In this document: positions 37,884 through 50,283 of the stretch, one piece after another
How the letters are laid out: each line of letters begins with the position of its first letter
Numbering within the stretch: position 1 is the first letter of the stretch
Assembly (NCBI RefSeq): GCF_002095535.1
Contig: NZ_MLJI01000001.1
Location: forward strand, 939,604 to 1,003,603
Source: Pantoea cypripedii
Lineage (GTDB): Bacteria > Pseudomonadota > Gammaproteobacteria > Enterobacterales > Enterobacteriaceae
Direction: 5' to 3'
Length of the DNA stretch: 64,000 bases
Made by a program: the position numbers and the translations under genes
Notes under the pieces: generated by a model
Database searches by the model: none
The model's input: the letters and a program-made list of their open reading frames with translations, nothing else
Told to the model about the DNA's origin: nothing

Positions 37884-38531
37884 TTATGCGTAATACCAGA
37901 CCGGCAGAATAGCGATAAGGTTATTCAGCGTGTGCAGGAACACCGGCAGCGCCAGGCTGTTACTGCGCAGGCGCGCGTAGCACAACAGCAGTGAGAACAG
38001 CGTCAGCGCCACGATGGTTTCCCAGTGCACGTATTGCGTGTGCATCACGGCGAACAGCAGCGACGTCAGCAGCATACAGGCGAAGCGGCTTTTCGGCGCC
38101 CACAGCAGGAAACCCTGTAGCAAAAATCCCCGAAACAACACTTCTTCAAATACCGGTGCCAGCAAAACTGCTGTCAGCAACAGGATCAGCATCGAATTGC
38201 GTCCCTGCTGGGTTTGCGCCACCAGCCAGCCTTCCGGTTGCAGGAACTGGGTTTGTGCTGCCATCAGAATAAACAACGCACCAATAAACATCAGTGTCTG
38301 GCCGGGACGCAGGTAGCCCAGCGGAATGTCATTACGACGCTGACAATAGAAGCGATACAGGGGATAGATCACCGCAAATTCGAACAGACACAACACCGGC
38401 ACCAGCAAACCATCATTCCGCAGCACCCCGTAGTTAGGAAACAGCGTAATCAGCATGGTGACGAGGTAATAAACCACAAAGCTGCCAACGTAAAACAGCG
38501 TCAACGTAACTTTGTCGGATTGGGTGTCCAT
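37884..38531 (-). CDS. CPBP-family intramembrane metalloprotease
   Basis: A membrane protein of about 215 residues with six hydrophobic segments. The Abi/CPBP motifs are present: FEEVLFRGFLL (the EExxxR motif), MHTQYVHW and FLHTLNN, which supply the Glu and His ligands. In bacteria such proteins cleave prenylated or membrane peptides, and some give immunity to peptide toxins; no bacteriocin gene is nearby. The start is uncertain: ATG 38531, 38561 and 38618 are in frame. Confidence 0.8.
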   Translation of the reverse strand: MDTQSDKVTLTLFYVGSFVVYYLVTMLITLFPNYGVLRNDGLLVPVLCLFEFAVIYPLYRFYCQRRNDIPLGYLRPGQTLMFIGALFILMAAQTQFLQPEGWLVAQTQQGRNSMLILLLTAVLLAPVFEEVLFRGFLLQGFLLWAPKSRFACMLLTSLLFAVMHTQYVHWETIVALTLFSLLLCYARLRSNSLALPVFLHTLNNLIAILPVWYYA

Positions 38532-38796
38532 AGGCGACTCAGCGAGCAGAGGAAAACGCATAGTAGCAACGGCGGTGATCGCTGTCGAGGTGGCGGCGAG
38601 CAGTTTTCTGTTGCTCAATTATTCTGCCATTGGGCTAAATCTGCCGCGTGTCACGCCGATAACCGAAAAAACCATTACAGGCGTCGCTGCGCGATTGACA
38701 AGCAGCCTGCCACCTTTTTCCGCTGTCTGTTTTTCGCGAGCATTACGCATGAATTCTGAGTTCCACCGGGATACGTTGTTGTCTGCCAGGGACAAC

Positions 38797-41337
38797 ATGG
38801 AAGCACACACGGTGCGCGTGACGCGGCGTAGCCTGCGCACGCTGACCGTGTTGCTGTTTGGTGTCCTGATACTCTCGATGCTGATGGTGCTGGTGATTGC
38901 CCATCGCCAGAATAGCGCATCGGTCGGGCATGACGAGATGATGCTGCGCCAGGCGTGGCAGGCGCGTCAGCAGGAGATGCTGGTTGATGTGCGGGATTAC
39001 GCCTTCTGGGATGACGCTTATAAGCATCTGCATCAACAGGTGGATAAAGTCTGGGCGTTCGATGAAGAGAACGTCGGGCCGGGATTATATAAGGAGTATC
39101 ACTACCAGGGCGTGTTTGTGGTTGATGGTGCGGGCCAGACGCGCTATGCGCTGATCAATGGCGAGTTGGTGGACACCACGCTGGAAGACTGGCTTGGTGC
39201 GCAAGCCGCCCCCCTGCTGGCGACCGCCGGTAAACTCACGCATGATGCGATCGCGCGCAATGTGCAGGTCAATAAACAACCTGCCATCGTGGTCGCTGCG
39301 CCTATTTTACCGGGTAAAGTCGCCAGTGTGCCACTGCCTCCTGGTCCGCCTTCGGTGCTGGTTTTCGTCAATATTTTTACCCCCGCCAGGTTGCAGGAGA
39401 TGGGTAAAACGATTGACGTACTTAACCCGCATGCGCCTGCTAACGTCAGGGATGCGAGCAGCGAACCGCGGTTGACGGAGCCGGTCCCCGGTGGTGAGCC
39501 GTCGCTGGTGATTCGCTGGCAGCCTAAAAATCCGGGGATGGGTTTGATTTGGCTGCTGCTACCTCTGTTGCTGTTGACGGCGCTGACCATTGCACTGGTG
39601 ACACGGCGGGTGAGCCGCCATGCGTTATATAACGCGGTGCTTTCCGATCGACGTTTTGAAATGCTGGTGATCAGTCAGCGTGAGCTGGCCGACAGCGAGG
39701 AGCGCTTTCGCGATTTGGCCGAAGCCGCCTCCGACTGGATTTGGGAAACCGACGATCAGGGACGCCTGTGCTATCTGTCTTCACGTTTTAGCGAAGTGAC
39801 CGGCCATGATGTGAAACGTTGGCTGGGGCGACATCTTGACCATTTGCTCAGCCATCCCAGCCACTCGCTGGTGGCCTGGCTGATGCGGCAGGGTGAGGAC
39901 GTACAGCGCGTGCCGCTGCGTTGCCAGTTTATGTCTGCGGCGGGAGATCGCCGTATCGGGCAGTTGATGGCGAAAACCATTCGTCGTAACGGATTACGTG
40001 CCGGTTTTCGCGGTACCGTCTCGGACATTACCTATGAAGTCGATGCACAGGCACGCATCCAGTTCCTGTCACGGCATGACATTCTCACCGGGCTGGCAAA
40101 CCGTATGCAGTTGCAGGAGTACCTGACTGCGCATCTCGATCAGGCCACCGATGACGATCCCTTAATCGTGATCAGCCTCGATCTCGATCAGTTCAAGCCG
40201 ATCAACGATACCTGGGGCCACACGGTGGGTGATGCGGTGCTGAACCAGATTTCCCAACGCCTGCGTAGCCTGATGGGGGCGCATGAGCTGGCTGCCCGAC
40301 TGGGCGGTGACGGATTTATTCTGGTGATGCGTGAGGCCTCGCGCGCGGGCGTTGAGTACCGCTGCCGTGCCCTGCAACGTGCGGTGCATCAGCCGGTGTT
40401 GAGTGGTACACATCAGCTGAACCTCAGCGCCAGTATGGGGATCGTCTGTGCGCCGCAGGATGCCAGCCAGCCGGAGGCGCTGTTGCGTCTGGCAGATATC
40501 GCGCTGGGACAGGCGCGGGCCGCCGGACGCAATCAATGGGTATGGTATTCCAATGAGATGGCGAGCCATTTGCAATCAAAACGCGAAATGGTACAGGCGA
40601 TAGAAGCCGCCCTTAGTAATGAGGCATTCAGCCTGCATTATCAACCGCGCTATCAACTGCAAAGTGGTCAGCTGGCAGGGGCTGAAGCCTTGATTCGCTG
40701 GCAGGTTGCGGCGGACAAGTGGATCACACCAGATCGCTTTATTCCCCTCGCGGAAGAGAATGGCTTGATTACCGCCATCAGCGATTGGGTGCTGATGCGT
40801 GCGTGCACCGATGCCTGTGCGTGGGGCGAGCAACGTTATGTGTCGGTCAATATCTCACCGGTTGAGTTTCGCACCAGCGATCTGGTGCAACGTGTGGCTC
40901 ATGCGCTGGCTGCCAGTGGACTGCCGGCAACCCGCCTGGAGCTGGAAATCACCGAAAATATTACCTTTGAAAATCCGGACCGGGCACTGGAGATCATGCA
41001 GGGGCTGCGGGCATTAGGCGTGCGTCTCACCGTGGATGACTTCGGCACTGGCTATGCCGCGTTGGGTTACCTGAAAGCGTTCCCGTTTAACGGCCTGAAA
41101 ATTGATCGTTCATGGATGAAGGAGTTTCCCGAGTCACAGCAGGCGCAGTCGGTGGTGGCGGGGATTGTGGCACTGGCACGGGCATTCGCGCTGACCATCA
41201 CAGCCGAAGGAATTGAAACAGAAGCGCAGTTGAACGAGTTGAAAGTATTGTCGTGCGAAGAGGGCCAGGGCTACTTTCTTGGGCGACCGATGCCGCTGGC
41301 GGCGTTCAGTGCGCTTCTGGAAAAACAGGATGTTTAA
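38797..41337 (+). CDS. CHASE4-PAS-GGDEF-EAL protein, probable c-di-GMP phosphodiesterase
   Basis: About 846 residues: membrane helix near the N-terminus (TVLLFGVLILSMLMVLVIA), a periplasmic CHASE4 sensor (DYAFWDDAYKHL), a second helix (GLIWLLLPLLLLTALTIAL), a PAS domain (SDWIWETDDQGRL), then GGDEF and EAL domains. The cyclase motif reads GGDGF instead of GGDEF, so synthesis is unlikely. The EAL half is complete: EALIRW, SVNISP, LEITEN, VDDFGTGY, LKIDRS and AEGIET. It should degrade c-di-GMP. ATG 38797 has AGGGAC close upstream; ATG 38749 is the alternative. Confidence 0.9.
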   Translation: MEAHTVRVTRRSLRTLTVLLFGVLILSMLMVLVIAHRQNSASVGHDEMMLRQAWQARQQEMLVDVRDYAFWDDAYKHLHQQVDKVWAFDEENVGPGLYKEYHYQGVFVVDGAGQTRYALINGELVDTTLEDWLGAQAAPLLATAGKLTHDAIARNVQVNKQPAIVVAAPILPGKVASVPLPPGPPSVLVFVNIFTPARLQEMGKTIDVLNPHAPANVRDASSEPRLTEPVPGGEPSLVIRWQPKNPGMGLIWLLLPLLLLTALTIALVTRRVSRHALYNAVLSDRRFEMLVISQRELADSEERFRDLAEAASDWIWETDDQGRLCYLSSRFSEVTGHDVKRWLGRHLDHLLSHPSHSLVAWLMRQGEDVQRVPLRCQFMSAAGDRRIGQLMAKTIRRNGLRAGFRGTVSDITYEVDAQARIQFLSRHDILTGLANRMQLQEYLTAHLDQATDDDPLIVISLDLDQFKPINDTWGHTVGDAVLNQISQRLRSLMGAHELAARLGGDGFILVMREASRAGVEYRCRALQRAVHQPVLSGTHQLNLSASMGIVCAPQDASQPEALLRLADIALGQARAAGRNQWVWYSNEMASHLQSKREMVQAIEAALSNEAFSLHYQPRYQLQSGQLAGAEALIRWQVAADKWITPDRFIPLAEENGLITAISDWVLMRACTDACAWGEQRYVSVNISPVEFRTSDLVQRVAHALAASGLPATRLELEITENITFENPDRALEIMQGLRALGVRLTVDDFGTGYAALGYLKAFPFNGLKIDRSWMKEFPESQQAQSVVAGIVALARAFALTITAEGIETEAQLNELKVLSCEEGQGYFLGRPMPLAAFSALLEKQDV

Positions 41338-41399
41338 CGAACTTTGACGGCCACGCAGGTCATCAAAATTGCCACAACGATAAAGATTGCGAGTTCCAT
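41334..41399 (-). CDS. Tiny membrane peptide, 21 residues
   Basis: A 22-codon frame from ATG 41399 with a strong ribosome-binding site (GAGGTGAT, 6 bases before). The product MELAIFIVVAILMTCVAVKV-R is a single hydrophobic helix with a basic end. Its stop overlaps the convergent stop of the EAL gene. It resembles the many tiny membrane peptides of enterobacteria but was not matched to a named one. Confidence 0.5.
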   Translation of the reverse strand: MELAIFIVVAILMTCVAVKVR

Positions 41400-41596
41400 A
41401 ATTATCACCTCAGATAAATCTTAGGTCATTTTACGCAATACCTGCTGAGATAATGGGCGAATTGTGTGATTAATCCGAAAAAATGCGGAGGGAATCGCCA
41501 TTTCACGAGGTTTTTCTGCTGGAAATCTTTGCGCATCACGGGCACGCTGGGTGACTCTCGGGCATCCGTTTGTCTGAAAATCCAGGAGGAGAAAAC

Positions 41597-41896
41597 GTGA
41601 AATATTATGGAAAAGCGCTACTGGCGCTGGGATTTTTTGCCCTGACCGCCTGCCAGTCGGCGACCAAACCTGACACCGCAGCGGGGACCACCCAGGATGC
41701 GGAAAACGATATGTGTGGCGCATCGCAGTATCAAAACACCATCGGCCAGCCCTTATCGGTGCTGCATGACCAACGCTTTGACGTGCCAGTGCGCGCCATT
41801 CCGTGGAATTCGGCTGTCACCATGGACTTCAATCTGCGTCGGCTTAACTTTATGGCTGACCAGAGCGGCAAAATCAGCAAGGTCTATTGCGGGTAA
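41597..41896 (+). CDS. Lipoprotein with peptidase inhibitor I78-like domain
   Basis: A 99-residue lipoprotein beginning with GTG, seven bases after AGGAGGA. The lipobox is FALTACQS (Cys near residue 19). The mature part, MCGASQYQNTIGQPLSVL followed by RFDVPVRAI and DFNLRRLNF, fits the I78 inhibitor fold (conserved Cys and IGQ motif). Such proteins inhibit serine proteases; the target is unknown. A strong terminator follows about 110 bases later. Confidence 0.75.
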   Translation: MKYYGKALLALGFFALTACQSATKPDTAAGTTQDAENDMCGASQYQNTIGQPLSVLHDQRFDVPVRAIPWNSAVTMDFNLRRLNFMADQSGKISKVYCG

Positions 41897-42007
41897 CATC
41901 AAACCGACATGGCATTGTCATCGGGCTGTCACAGCCTCAGGCGAGGATAGCAACGCATTTAGGAGATTTCCTCGTCACTCTCGAATATGCAATGCTCGTC
42001 TTGTTTC

Positions 42008-42033
42008 TTCCCGCTTCGGCGGGAATTTTTTTT
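42008..42033 (+). terminator. Rho-independent terminator after the I78 lipoprotein
   Basis: TTCCCGC/GCGGGAA around a TTCG tetraloop followed by eight T residues. The 110 bases between the gene and this hairpin could form part of the mRNA or a separate small RNA; no promoter was identified. Confidence 0.9.
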
Positions 42034-42087
42034 ACCCGTCAAAAGCTGATGTGGGGATTTATGCCGCAACCCAGGATCGCACTAGTT

Positions 42088-42162
42088 GTAGCGGCGCGAT
42101 TTATCGCGCTTATTTGAACCAGTTAAGCATCTTAAAACCCGCGCGATAAATCGCGCCGCTAC
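42088..42162. repeat. REP pair (BIME-like)
   Basis: Head-to-head units GTAGCGGCGCGATTTATCGC (42088) and the inverse ending at 42162, 31 bases apart. It lies between the convergent ends of the I78 lipoprotein gene and the ycgZ-like gene. Confidence 0.85.
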
Positions 42163-42183
42163 AGAATGTGCGGGATTACGATT

Positions 42184-42435
42184 TTACTCATGGGGTCGTG
42201 CTTCCAGCAGTTGTGCCAGCAGATTGCGATAACTTTGCAGGCGTTGCTCATCACCCTCAAATTCCAGCTTGGCAATCACTCTGGCGATCACCGCTTTGCT
42301 GGTCGCGGGCTGACCATCATCCATCAACTCACGCATAATGGCAGCCAGCAGATCTGTCTCGTGCGGTGCATGCCATGCAGGACTGTTAAAATAATCGGTA
42401 ATCGCCCGACTGGCGCTGTTGGGATGCGTTCTCAT
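42184..42435 (-). CDS. ycgZ: YcgZ-like two-component connector protein
   Basis: An 83-residue protein with the YcgZ layout: AITDYFNSPAWHAPHETDLL aligns with AITRYFAKANLHTQQETLGE of E. coli YcgZ (from memory), followed by a helical YmgB-type domain (AVIARVIAKLEFEGDEQ). In E. coli ycgZ heads ycgZ-ymgA-ariR-ymgC, controlled by BluR/BluF and acting on the Rcs phosphorelay. Here it is alone; a second family member may be the gene at 32016. ATG 42435 was chosen over one 21 bases upstream. Confidence 0.78.
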   Translation of the reverse strand: MRTHPNSASRAITDYFNSPAWHAPHETDLLAAIMRELMDDGQPATSKAVIARVIAKLEFEGDEQRLQSYRNLLAQLLEARPHE

Positions 42436-42826
42436 AGCTGACCTCCGCAGAGACAACGATGCCCGCCGCCCGGAACAGGCAAGCGCGGGGAGATAGTGGT
42501 TTAAGCATGCACGCTGACCAGAACGGGTAGCGCCCCACCAGCGGTCGCTGGTGATTTTTTAAACATAGTTGCGACGTCAAAAATTGTCAGTAACCGTCAG
42601 AAATATTTTTTCACGTTTTGAGCTATTGGCGATGCGTGAAAATCATCCCCGCAATGTTTTTACACATTAAGCCGCTGTGAATTGCCGCCTGCGTAATATT
42701 TGCTGTGCGCAGACGTAAGCTGCACAGCGGAAAACTGCGTTTTTATCCTGATGCCATGTTTTGCCGTCCAGTAATGTCAGCTGATTGTTAAACTGAACCT
42801 TCATTTCATTTTTGATGTGCTTTCTC
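42436..42826. other. Region between ycgZ and mdtG
   Basis: These 391 bases contain no clear gene apart from a candidate minus-strand frame (42667-42828). The stretch 42580-42670 is AT-rich and probably holds promoters for the flanking genes; no operator was recognised. Confidence 0.4.

Positions 42827-42828
<2 letters not shown>
42667..42828 (-). CDS. Candidate small basic protein, 53 residues
   Basis: The frame starts at ATG 42828 with GGAGCG seven bases before it. The product starts MRKHIKNEMKVQF and ends RRRQFTAA; it is basic with cysteines at FRCAAYVC. It is not recognised, and its start overlaps that of mdtG on the other strand by two bases. Supported only by the reading frame and its ribosome-binding site. 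Confidence 0.35.
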
Positions 42829-47356
<4,528 letters not shown>

Positions 47357-47403
47357 GACGGCGGCTCATACACTCAGCCCGATTTCTCCATCCTGAGGTA
47401 ATT

Positions 47404-47562
47404 ATGGTCCGTATTGTTAAACTCGCCGCCGTAGTGGCATTGGTGACCGCGCTGAGCGGTTGTATTTTCCCGCCGCCGGGTGGCGGAGGTGGTTGGGGTG
47501 GCGGTGGTGGTGGCTGGGGCGGCCATGGCGGCGGTCCGGGCCGTGGATTTATGGGTCCATAA
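47404..47562 (+). CDS. Glycine-rich small lipoprotein, 52 residues
   Basis: ATG 47404 follows GAGGTAATT. The product has a lipoprotein signal (VALVTALSGC, Cys at residue 20) and a mature tail built of Gly/Trp runs after IFPPP, ending GRGFMGP. About half the mature residues are glycine. Function unknown; related short Gly-rich lipoproteins occur in enterobacteria. Confidence 0.65.
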   Translation: MVRIVKLAAVVALVTALSGCIFPPPGGGGGWGGGGGGWGGHGGGPGRGFMGP

Positions 47563-47601
47563 GTGATTAACGTCTTGCGTTAATGACTGCTTTTTGCGTG
47601 C

Positions 47602-47642
47602 GAAACGTTTCACGAGAACATTATTTCTGAGAGAAACGTTTC
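47602..47642. promoter_or_regulatory. Two GAAACGTTTC palindromes
   Basis: Identical 10-bp palindromes at 47602-47611 and 47633-47642, 31 bp centre to centre, or about three helical turns on one DNA face. The sequence is typical of LacI/GalR-family operators (RbsR- or Cra-like). They lie 140 bases upstream of iraP and just after the Gly-rich lipoprotein gene. Confidence 0.5.
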
Positions 47643-47783
47643 GCCGCTTAATAATAAAATCCTGCGCTGAGTTTTCTTTCCCGCCATTTTTAACTGTGTT
47701 ATCTGGATCCCACAAAAATCCCTGTTTTTTTATTCTGCTCAATGCTAACGTCAACATTTCCCTCAACTAATTGAGTTGGTCGC

Positions 47784-48038
47784 ATGAAAAATCTGATTGC
47801 GGAACTCCTGCTTAAGCTGGCTGAAAAAGAAGAAGAGTCTAAAGAGTTAGTGGTCCAGGTTGAGGCGCTGGAAATTGTGGTCACGGCCCTGTTACGCAAA
47901 CTGGAACCGGAGCAATTAAAAGACATCACTTCGGGTATTAACGTTGCGATGTCACCCGTTGCGCATCATGAAGCCTCATCGGATGCCATTCTGCTGCGTA
48001 ATTACGTGGAAAAACTGTTAAACCATCCCCGCATCTGA
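47784..48038 (+). CDS. iraP: Anti-adaptor protein IraP
   Basis: An 84-residue protein whose first 35 residues nearly repeat E. coli IraP (MKNLIAELLLKLAEKEEES, then VQVEALEIVVTALLRKLE), ending with LLRNYVEKLLNHP. It blocks the adaptor RssB and so protects sigma-S from ClpXP; in E. coli it responds to phosphate starvation via ppGpp. N-terminal coiled coil at about 10-45. It is followed by a terminator and psiF. Confidence 0.95.
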   Translation: MKNLIAELLLKLAEKEEESKELVVQVEALEIVVTALLRKLEPEQLKDITSGINVAMSPVAHHEASSDAILLRNYVEKLLNHPRI

Positions 48039-48045
48039 TTTCCGC

Positions 48046-48074
48046 AACGCCTGTGATCGCCACAGGCGTTTTCA
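48046..48074 (+). terminator. Terminator of iraP
   Basis: A 10-bp stem AACGCCTGTG/CACAGGCGTT with ATCGC loop, then TTCATT, eight bases after the iraP stop. Confidence 0.82.
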
Positions 48075-48143
48075 TTATATTTATTTCTGCTTTGCTTATC
48101 TCATGCCAGACTTATCAGGCAATAACTTTATGGAGAAGGTGCA

Positions 48144-48446
48144 ATGAAATCGTTTCTTATGGCAATGATGGCTGCGGGTCTGCTGATCGCAGGCAGCGCG
48201 GGTGCGGCAGAGAAGACCGCACAGCAGGAAAAAATGACCATGTGTAATCAACACGCGTCTTCACAAAACCTGAAAGGTGACGCGCGTAAAAGCTTTATGA
48301 GTGACTGCCTGAAAAAAGACAGCAAGATGGGCAATATGACGCCACAACAAATGAAGATGAAAACCTGTAACACCGAAGCGGGTGATAAAAAACTCAGCGG
48401 TGATGCACGTAAAACCTTCATGAGTTCCTGCCTGAAAAAAAGTTGA
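48144..48446 (+). CDS. psiF: Phosphate starvation-inducible protein PsiF
   Basis: A 100-residue exported protein: signal peptide ending SAGA-AEK (about residue 22) and two PsiF repeats, each with MTxCNQxA, LKGDARKSFMSDCL and LSGDARKTFMSSCLKK forms. Function is unknown. In E. coli it follows phoA in one operon; phoA is missing here and psiF stands directly after iraP. No convincing Pho box was seen in the 70 bases between the iraP terminator and its start. Confidence 0.93.
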   Translation: MKSFLMAMMAAGLLIAGSAGAAEKTAQQEKMTMCNQHASSQNLKGDARKSFMSDCLKKDSKMGNMTPQQMKMKTCNTEAGDKKLSGDARKTFMSSCLKKS

Positions 48447-48454
48447 TCTCCTGA

Positions 48455-48481
48455 TAGCGGCCTGCGGGCCGCTAATTTTTT
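48455..48481 (+). terminator. Terminator of psiF
   Basis: Stem TAGCGGCC/GGCCGCTA with TGCG loop, then ATTTTTT, eight bases after the psiF stop. Confidence 0.88.
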
Positions 48482-48689
48482 ATCCCTTCCACGCACCCGC
48501 TTTTATTAATCTGTTTCTGTCGCGGGTCTTCCCTTAATTACATTTTCTTTCATCTGCAAAATGGTGAATAAACAGGCTGTTATTCCCCACATTGTTTTCC
48601 TCGCCCTGCCAAATCATCAGACTTTGCCACACTTACTGTTTGTATGGATTTATTGCATCACATCTAACTACAGCGTAGGGAGGCACAAC

Positions 48690-50216
48690 GTGAGCTATCA
48701 ATCTGTCGTTGAACTGAAAGCACTCAGGCAGCATAAACCCACTAAATTCTCCGTGGGTGAGAAGGATATTTTACTCATCCGTGAAGGTGAACGTGTCCAT
48801 GCGCTTCAGGCGAAATGCCCGCATGCCGGAGCGCCGCTGGAACAGGGGGCGGTTTGTGGCGGCGAGCTGGTATGCCCCTGGCATAAAGCGGTATTTGGCA
48901 TCGAAGATGGCAGGATGCATGAACCGCTGGCGCTGGCTGACTTGAAAAACTACCCGGTACGCATTGAACAGGGCAAGGTCTGGGTTGATACCAAACCCAT
49001 GTCTGCCGCGTCACTGCCTGCTGTTGAACGGGAAACGCCGGTCTGCGTGGTGCTGGGATCCGGTGCCGCAGGGAGCGCGGCCTTATGGACGCTGCGCCAT
49101 GAGGGCTTTAAAGGGCATCTGGTGTTAGTCGAGCGTGAAGCGGAAGCCCCTTACGATCGCACCGCGTTAAGTAAATTTGTTCCTTCCGGGAAAATGGCGA
49201 TTGAAGATGTGCCGCGTTTGCTGAAGTCGGATGTGCTGAGCCATGTGGAGCGTATTCAGGCCAATGTGGTGGAACTGAATAGCGCGGAGCAGCTGTTAAT
49301 CTTTGCCGATGGCAACAAATTACATTTTGATCAGTTACTGATCGCCAGTGGCGGCACGCCACAACCGCTGGCGATTCCAGGACACGATCTTCCCGGCGTG
49401 CATTTGCTGCGTTCGCTTAATCAGGCCAGCTCACTGCTGGATGATGTCGATGAAACCCATCAAATCGTCATCATCGGTAATAGCTTTATTGGTATGGAGC
49501 TGGCGGGGGCGTTACGCAATCGCGATATTGACGTCACGGTGCTGGCTCGTCACCCGCTGCCATTTGCGAAACAGTTCGGTGAGGAAATTGGCCAGCATTT
49601 CCGCGATCTGCATACCAGCAACGGCGTGAAGATGATCGTGGGAGAGCCGCAGGCGCTGGTCGGCAATGGCAAAGTCGAGGCGGTGATGTTGAAAAATGGC
49701 AAAAGTCTGACGGCCAGCCTGGTGCTGTTTGCCACCGGTATTAAACCGGTAACCGGCTTTGTTCATGATCTGGCGATGCAGAGCGACGGCAGCCTGACCA
49801 CCGATAGTCAGCTTCAGGTGGCAAAAAATATCTGGGCGGCAGGGGACATTGCCAGTTATCCCACGCAACAGGGACCGCTGCGGATTGAGCACTATCGGGT
49901 GGCGCACCAGCAGGGACGGATTGCCGCGTTGAATATGCTGGGCCAGCGTGAGCTCTATGACCGGGTGCCATTTTTCTGGACGGCGCATTACGGCACGCGT
50001 TACGAGTATCTGGGACACGCCACGGAGTGGGATGAGTTCCACTTGCTGGGTTCGCTGCCGGAGAAACGTTTTATCGCTTTTTATGGTCAGCAGGGCAGGC
50101 TGGCGGCGGTGTGTTCAGCTGGCATGTATACCCTGACGGCGGCACTGGTGGAACATATGCAGCAGCCGATGACCGTGGCGCAGGGCATCGCGCTGTTTGA
50201 GGATTATCAGGGGTAG
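48690..50216 (+). CDS. Rieske/FAD-dependent oxidoreductase (AIFM3-like)
   Basis: A 508-residue fusion: an N-terminal Rieske [2Fe-2S] domain (about 1-105; ligands in CPHAG and CPWHKAVF) followed by a pyridine nucleotide-disulfide-type FAD reductase (VVLGSGAAGSAA for FAD, VIIGNSFIGMELAGAL for NAD(P)H, WAAGDIASYP) and a C-terminal reductase domain. It resembles ferredoxin reductase-like proteins such as AIFM3/NirD-reductase fusions; the electron partner is unknown. GTG 48690 was chosen because AGGGAGG lies 6 bases upstream. It occupies the place of adrA in the E. coli order. Confidence 0.88.
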   Translation: MSYQSVVELKALRQHKPTKFSVGEKDILLIREGERVHALQAKCPHAGAPLEQGAVCGGELVCPWHKAVFGIEDGRMHEPLALADLKNYPVRIEQGKVWVDTKPMSAASLPAVERETPVCVVLGSGAAGSAALWTLRHEGFKGHLVLVEREAEAPYDRTALSKFVPSGKMAIEDVPRLLKSDVLSHVERIQANVVELNSAEQLLIFADGNKLHFDQLLIASGGTPQPLAIPGHDLPGVHLLRSLNQASSLLDDVDETHQIVIIGNSFIGMELAGALRNRDIDVTVLARHPLPFAKQFGEEIGQHFRDLHTSNGVKMIVGEPQALVGNGKVEAVMLKNGKSLTASLVLFATGIKPVTGFVHDLAMQSDGSLTTDSQLQVAKNIWAAGDIASYPTQQGPLRIEHYRVAHQQGRIAALNMLGQRELYDRVPFFWTAHYGTRYEYLGHATEWDEFHLLGSLPEKRFIAFYGQQGRLAAVCSAGMYTLTAALVEHMQQPMTVAQGIALFEDYQG

Positions 50217-50237
50217 CGAATATCATTACCTGCCTGT

Positions 50238-50277
50238 GCAGCGGCGCAATTTATTGCGCGATAAATCGCGCCGCTAC
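50238..50277. repeat. REP pair, overlapping units
   Basis: Unit one GCAGCGGCGCAATTTATTGC and unit two GCGCGATAAATCGCGCCGCT share a central GCGC. In unit one both arms are changed (GCGCAAT/ATTGCGC instead of GCGCGAT/ATCGCGC), keeping the pairing. It lies between the convergent ends of the Rieske gene and proC. Confidence 0.85.
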
Positions 50278-50283
50278 AATGGG

